Part shown: one piece after another, positions 6,335 to 9,359 of the stretch
How positions within the stretch are numbered: the first letter of the stretch is position 1
Layout of the letters: every line of letters begins with the position of its first letter
Assembly (NCBI GenBank): GCA_002292945.1
Contig: DBCG01000001.1
Coordinates: 1-9,359, forward strand
Source of the DNA: Proteobacteria bacterium UBA964
Lineage (GTDB): Bacteria > Pseudomonadota > Gammaproteobacteria > Steroidobacterales > Steroidobacteraceae
Reading direction: 5' to 3'
Length of the DNA stretch: 9,359 nt
Made by a program: the position numbers and the translations under genes
The notes under the pieces: generated by a model
Database searches by the model: none
What the model was told of the DNA's origin: nothing
Seen by the model: only the letters and a program-made list of their open reading frames with translations

Positions 6335-6358
6335 TAAAAAAACAGTCAGGTTTGTTTA
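6335..6358. promoter_or_regulatory. 24-bp inverted repeat, candidate repressor operator
   Basis: Arms TAAAAAAAC (6335-6343) and GTTTGTTTA (6350-6358) are reverse complements at eight of nine positions, with a six-base spacer AGTCAG. The repeat sits in the only AT-rich intergenic stretch of the window, between the divergent GST and Rieske oxygenase genes, and overlaps the proposed -35 region of the latter. Size and symmetry fit a dimeric regulator such as a TetR-family repressor. The family assignment is inference; no regulator gene is in the window. Confidence 0.5.
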
Positions 6359-6383
6359 TTTCAGGATGGCAGCGGGTTATCAT
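6355..6383 (+). promoter_or_regulatory. Possible sigma70-type promoter of the Rieske/HMGCS-like/thiolase operon
   Basis: TATCAT (6378-6383) matches the -10 consensus at five of six positions. TTTATT lies 17 bases upstream (6355-6360) and is a poor -35 match (three of six). The 5' leader would be about 30 bases to the ATG at 6419. The inverted repeat at 6335-6358 overlaps the -35 element, so bound protein would probably block polymerase. This is a consensus match only. Confidence 0.3.
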
Positions 6384-6405
6384 TGACGCCGCCGGAGTGT
6401 AGCGC

Positions 6406-6410
6406 GGAGA
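6406..6410 (+). promoter_or_regulatory. Shine-Dalgarno site deciding the Rieske oxygenase start
   Basis: GGAGA is eight bases before the ATG at 6419. It favours that start over an in-frame TTG at 6383, which overlaps the proposed -10 element and would add 12 residues. Confidence 0.5.
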
Positions 6411-6418
6411 CGCCCCCC

Positions 6419-7630
6419 ATGGACGCAGCGACAGTAGAACGATTGAAGGACGCCATGCGCCTCGAGGCGGAACGCGTCGCGCCCCCTGAGGGCTTCCCGG
6501 CTTTGCCGGTCATCCCAGGCGGCCGTTACACCGACCCGTCGTTCCTCGCACTCGAAGACGGTCATCTTTGGCGCAAGGCCTGGCTCTACGCCTGTCATAT
6601 CGACGAACTGCCCGAGACCGGCAGCTTCCAGCTCTTCAAACGCACCGGCTCACCGATCCTCATCGTGCGTGGCAAGGACAGCGTCGTCCGTGCGTTCTAC
6701 AACACCTGCCGGCACCGCGGCGCCCCGCTCGTGCGCGAGTGCAAGGGTCGCGTGGACGGACTCGTCTGCGGCTACCACGGCTGGACCTACGGCCTCGACG
6801 GACGCCTGATGAACCTGCGCGACAAGCGCGACTTCGTCGACCTCGACCTCTCGAAGCACCCGCTCTCCCCGGTGCGCTGCGAGCGCTTCGGCAACTGGAT
6901 CTTCGTCAACGAAGACCCGGACGCCGAGCCGCTGCTCACGCATCTCGGGCCGATGCCGGCGATGCTCGAGGAGATCCAGCCGGAACAGGTGCGTTTCGTG
7001 CACCGCAAGAGCTATCCGGTGAAGTGCAACGTCAAGATCCTGCTCGACGCCTTCCTCGAGGTCTATCACCTCAAGTCGATCCACACCCACACGGTCGACC
7101 GTTTCCTCGATCATCGCGGGACGAACATCACGCTGTGGCCGCGCGGTCATTCTTTGATGGTCACGCCGAACCGGCGCCCCGACTGGCAGGACCCCGGAAC
7201 CCGCGGCATGCGCCGCATCGAGACCGCCACCGAGATCACGCGCTCCAACAACCCTTCGTTCCTCTTCTACCCGAACCTGGTCACGCCGGTCGACGCCACC
7301 GGCAACCCGTTCATCCTGTTCTGGCCCACCGGTCCGCGCTCCATGGAGATCGAGATCGCCTGGTTCGCCCCGGACTGGGGTGGCGGCGAGATCGATCCAC
7401 TCTGGGAGAAGCGGCTCTCGAACTTCGAGCGCATCCTCGAAGAGGACACCCAGTTCGCCGAGCAGATCCAGGAATCCGTCGAGTCCGGGGCTTTCGAGGG
7501 CATCACGCTCAACTACCAGGAACGTCGGATCTATCACTGGCACGAGGAACTCGATCGGCGCATCGGCGAGGGACGCATCCCGCCCGAGCTGCGCGTGCAG
7601 CCCAAGTTGGCGCCCTGGATCAAGGACTGA
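6419..7630 (+). CDS. Rieske non-heme iron oxygenase, alpha (catalytic) subunit
   Basis: This 403-residue protein is the terminal oxygenase subunit of a ring-hydroxylating or demethylating Rieske system. The N-terminal Rieske domain binds [2Fe-2S] through C97-R-H99 and C117-G-Y-H120 (CxH-x17-CxxH). The C-terminal catalytic domain holds the mononuclear iron: H217 and H222 in EVYHLKSIH, with a C-terminal carboxylate most likely D343 in EEDTQFAEQIQ. E214, three residues before H217, takes the place of the bridging Asp that links the clusters of neighbouring subunits in naphthalene dioxygenase. No beta subunit gene is adjacent, which fits alpha-only (alpha3) enzymes. Electrons must come from a ferredoxin and reductase; the ferredoxin at 2691-3005 is a candidate. 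It is the first gene of the operon behind the 6335-6358 repeat and ends four bases before the next gene. Substrate unknown. Confidence 0.95.
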   Translation: MDAATVERLKDAMRLEAERVAPPEGFPALPVIPGGRYTDPSFLALEDGHLWRKAWLYACHIDELPETGSFQLFKRTGSPILIVRGKDSVVRAFYNTCRHRGAPLVRECKGRVDGLVCGYHGWTYGLDGRLMNLRDKRDFVDLDLSKHPLSPVRCERFGNWIFVNEDPDAEPLLTHLGPMPAMLEEIQPEQVRFVHRKSYPVKCNVKILLDAFLEVYHLKSIHTHTVDRFLDHRGTNITLWPRGHSLMVTPNRRPDWQDPGTRGMRRIETATEITRSNNPSFLFYPNLVTPVDATGNPFILFWPTGPRSMEIEIAWFAPDWGGGEIDPLWEKRLSNFERILEEDTQFAEQIQESVESGAFEGITLNYQERRIYHWHEELDRRIGEGRIPPELRVQPKLAPWIKD

Positions 7631-7634
7631 CCGG

Positions 7635-9089
7635 ATGCCCGGCATCTCCGCTTATGGCGTCCACCTGCCCCGCCTGCGCATCCCGCGCAAGCTGATCGCA
7701 GGCGCCATGGGTTGGTTGAACGGCGGCAAGAAGTCGGGGCGCGGCGAACGCACCGCCTGCAACTGGGACGAGGACAGCCTGACGATGGGGCTCGAGGCCA
7801 TCCGCGACGCCTTGCCCGACTACGCCTCGCGCCGTGACGTGCGTTCGTTGGTGCTCGCCTCCACCACCCTGCCCTTCGCCGATCGCAGCAACGCGACCGT
7901 GGTCGCGAGCGCGCTCGACCTGCCGGACTCGGTGCTCGCGGCCGATGTCGGCGGCTCGCAACGGGCCGGAACCTCAGCGCTGGCACAAGCCTTCACGCAG
8001 AGCGCAGCCATCGGTCCGAACGGACAGATCGTGGTCGCCGCCGCGGACCGGCGCTTGGCGCGGCCCGGGAGCGAGCAAGAGCTCACCTATGGCCATGGTG
8101 CCGCGGCGGTGGTCGTCGGCTCGGACGACGGTCTGGCCCGTTGGATCGGTGCGCGGCACCTCGCAGCGGATTTCGTCGACCACCATCGCTTGGCGGGTGA
8201 GAGCTTCGACTACACCCTCGAGGAGCGTTGGACCCGCGAGGCCGGCTGGTTCGCCCAAGTGCCCCCCGTCGTGCGTGATCTGCTCGACACGAGCGGACTG
8301 CCGAGTTCGGCGATCCGCCACTTCATCGTCGCGGCGGATCGGGCGATCGGCAAACGCCTCGCCGCGCTCTGCGGCATCGCCGAGGACCGCCTGACCGACC
8401 CCATGACCGATCTGTGCGGACTCACCGGCTGCGGTCATCCCCTGCTGATGCTGGCGGCAGTGCTCGAACGGGCGGCGCCTGGCGATCACATCCTTCTGAT
8501 CGGCTTCGGCCAAGGTGTCGATGCGCTGTTGCTGCAGGCGACCGACCGCATCGGGACGGTGCGGCCACGCCGTGGCGTCGCCGCCGCTCTACGCGCGCGA
8601 CATGAAGAGACCGACTACACGCGTTTCCTCGCCCATTGCGGGATCCTGCAGGTGGAGACCGGCATGCGCGCCGAGCGCGATGCCCGCACCGCCCAGCCGG
8701 CGCTGTGGCGCAAGCATGCCGAGGTCACCGCCTTGACCGGGGGCCGATGTGGGCGCTGCGGCACGGTGCAGTTCCCTCGTTCGCGGGTCTGCGTCGCTCC
8801 GGAATGCCGCGCGACCGACACGCAATCACCGCATCTGCTCGCCGAGAACACCGGCCGCATCAAGACCTTCACCGAGGATTGGTTGGCCTTCACCGCCCGT
8901 CCGCCGCTCGTCTACGGCAACATCGCTTTCGCCGATGGCGGCAATGCGTTCATCGAGTTCGCCGACTTCGAGCCCGGTGAAGCGCAGGTGGACGCCGCAG
9001 TTCGGTTCGTGTTCCGCCTCAAGGACATCGACCGGCTGCGCGGGTTCCGTCGCTATTTCTGGAAAGCCGCTCCCCTGGGAGACGCCTGA
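7635..9089 (+). CDS. HMG-CoA synthase-like protein fused to DUF35 zinc-ribbon/OB domain
   Basis: This 484-residue protein combines an HMGCS/KAS III-type thiolase fold (about 1-310) with a DUF35 module. N-terminal hallmarks are ISAYGVHLPRLRIPR (4-18), GERTACNWDEDSLTM (37-51) and LTYGHGAAAVVVG (150-162). C-terminal fold motifs are GCGHPLLMLAAVLE (265-278) and GFGQGVDALL (290-299). The usual nucleophile block, of the form xCxAGT, reads GSQRAGTSAL (107-116), with no Cys. The zinc ribbon uses C372, C375, C386 and C391, followed by an OB fold ending RGFRRYFWKAAP. DUF35 domains bridge thiolase and HMGCS in archaeal complexes and partner aldolase-like thiolases in steroid degradation, so a complex with the adjacent thiolase is likely. 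The ATG has AAGGA eight bases upstream (7622-7626). I recall similar SQRAGTSA-bearing homologues elsewhere, so this may be a family trait. Confidence 0.92.
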   Translation: MPGISAYGVHLPRLRIPRKLIAGAMGWLNGGKKSGRGERTACNWDEDSLTMGLEAIRDALPDYASRRDVRSLVLASTTLPFADRSNATVVASALDLPDSVLAADVGGSQRAGTSALAQAFTQSAAIGPNGQIVVAAADRRLARPGSEQELTYGHGAAAVVVGSDDGLARWIGARHLAADFVDHHRLAGESFDYTLEERWTREAGWFAQVPPVVRDLLDTSGLPSSAIRHFIVAADRAIGKRLAALCGIAEDRLTDPMTDLCGLTGCGHPLLMLAAVLERAAPGDHILLIGFGQGVDALLLQATDRIGTVRPRRGVAAALRARHEETDYTRFLAHCGILQVETGMRAERDARTAQPALWRKHAEVTALTGGRCGRCGTVQFPRSRVCVAPECRATDTQSPHLLAENTGRIKTFTEDWLAFTARPPLVYGNIAFADGGNAFIEFADFEPGEAQVDAAVRFVFRLKDIDRLRGFRRYFWKAAPLGDA

Positions 9090-9090
9090 C

Positions 9091-9359
9091 ATGGCCAGCG
9101 GGATACGCGACAAGGTCGTGATCATCGGCATGGGCTGCTCGCAGTTCGGCGAGCGTTGGGACTGTGGCCCCGATGACCTGATGATCGAGGCGTTCACGGA
9201 GGCGCTCGGCGACGCGGGCCTCGAACGCGATGACCTCGAGGCGGGCTGGCTCGGCGTGTTCTACGACGAGCAGAGCGTGTCGAAGTCGGCGCTCGCCCTG
9301 TCGATGGCGCTGCGGCTGCCCCAGATCCCCGTGACGCGGGTCGAAAATCTTTGTGCCAC
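9091..9359 (+). CDS. Thiolase-family protein, N-terminal part (3' truncated)
   Basis: These are the first 89 residues of a thiolase-superfamily protein; the gene runs off the right edge. The N-terminus KVVIIGMGCSQFGERWD (residues 8-24), the helix DDLMIEAFTEALGDAGL (28-44) and the motif VTRVENLCA (81-89) are characteristic. C88 lies where thiolases carry the nucleophilic Cys, so this protein, unlike its upstream neighbour, can form an acyl-enzyme. The ATG begins one base after the preceding stop and GGGAG sits nine bases upstream (9077-9081), so the two proteins are co-translated and probably form a complex. It likely performs thiolytic or retro-Claisen cleavage at the end of a side-chain or ring beta-oxidation round. 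The later active-site motifs (His and second Cys) are outside the window, so a non-thiolytic SCP2-type enzyme is not excluded. Confidence 0.9.
   Translation, partial: MASGIRDKVVIIGMGCSQFGERWDCGPDDLMIEAFTEALGDAGLERDDLEAGWLGVFYDEQSVSKSALALSMALRLPQIPVTRVENLCA

Noticed and set aside
6310..6382. Promoter for the GST on the minus strand
   Set aside because: No pair of -35 and -10 elements with acceptable spacing and match was found, although a promoter here is expected.
7380..7634. In-frame N-terminal extension of the HMGCS-like protein
   Set aside because: It overlaps the 3' end of the oxygenase gene in another frame, is Ser/Arg-rich, and the ATG at 7635 has a good ribosome binding site and begins a family-like N-terminus.
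6650..7645. Minus-strand open frame of 331 codons
   Set aside because: It is antisense to the Rieske oxygenase alpha subunit, whose iron ligands are all present on the plus strand.

Overview
The window is GC-rich and densely packed with genes, which suggests a proteobacterial chromosome. The protein families (CaiB/BaiF CoA-transferase, acyl-CoA dehydrogenase, Rieske oxygenase parts, a thiolase beside an HMG-CoA-synthase-like/DUF35 protein) are typical of metabolically versatile gamma- or alphaproteobacteria that degrade steroids, terpenoids or aromatic compounds. The genus cannot be fixed from this sequence. I see no rRNA, tRNA, CRISPR array, transposase, integrase or transcription factor gene.

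Layout. (1) Positions 2-3005, plus strand: the 3' end of an AMP-forming acyl-CoA ligase, then a small ABM-fold monooxygenase-like protein, two tandem paralogous VOC (glyoxalase-fold) metalloproteins, an SDR oxidoreductase and a Rieske [2Fe-2S] ferredoxin. Gaps range from 28 bases down to an ATGA overlap, so this looks like one operon. (2) Positions 3010-5384: a divergent pair, an acyl-CoA dehydrogenase (minus) and a family III CoA-transferase (plus). Their start codons are separated by only 14 bases. (3) Positions 5389-6309, minus strand: a glutathione S-transferase-like protein with an unusual beta-rich C-terminal extension. (4) Positions 6310-6418: the only sizeable intergenic region. It is locally AT-rich and holds a 24-bp inverted repeat that looks like a repressor operator. 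(5) Positions 6419-9359, plus strand: a Rieske oxygenase alpha subunit, an HMG-CoA-synthase-like protein fused to a DUF35 zinc-ribbon/OB domain, and the start of a thiolase, tightly spaced as an operon.

Taken together, the genes read as a catabolic island. A carboxylic acid would be activated to its CoA thioester (ligase or CoA-transferase), dehydrogenated (acyl-CoA dehydrogenase, SDR), oxygenated (Rieske alpha subunit, possibly fed by the ferredoxin 3.4 kb away) and shortened by C-C cleavage (thiolase with its HMGCS-like/DUF35 partner). The VOC, ABM and GST proteins would supply isomerase, lyase, oxygenase or glutathione chemistry. The substrate is unknown. The most unusual points are the HMGCS-like protein lacking a cysteine at its usual nucleophile position, the paired VOC paralogues, the acyl-CoA dehydrogenase with its catalytic Glu at the isovaleryl-type position, the GST extension, the operator-like repeat, and a near-identical 10-bp palindrome at both tail-to-tail gene junctions.
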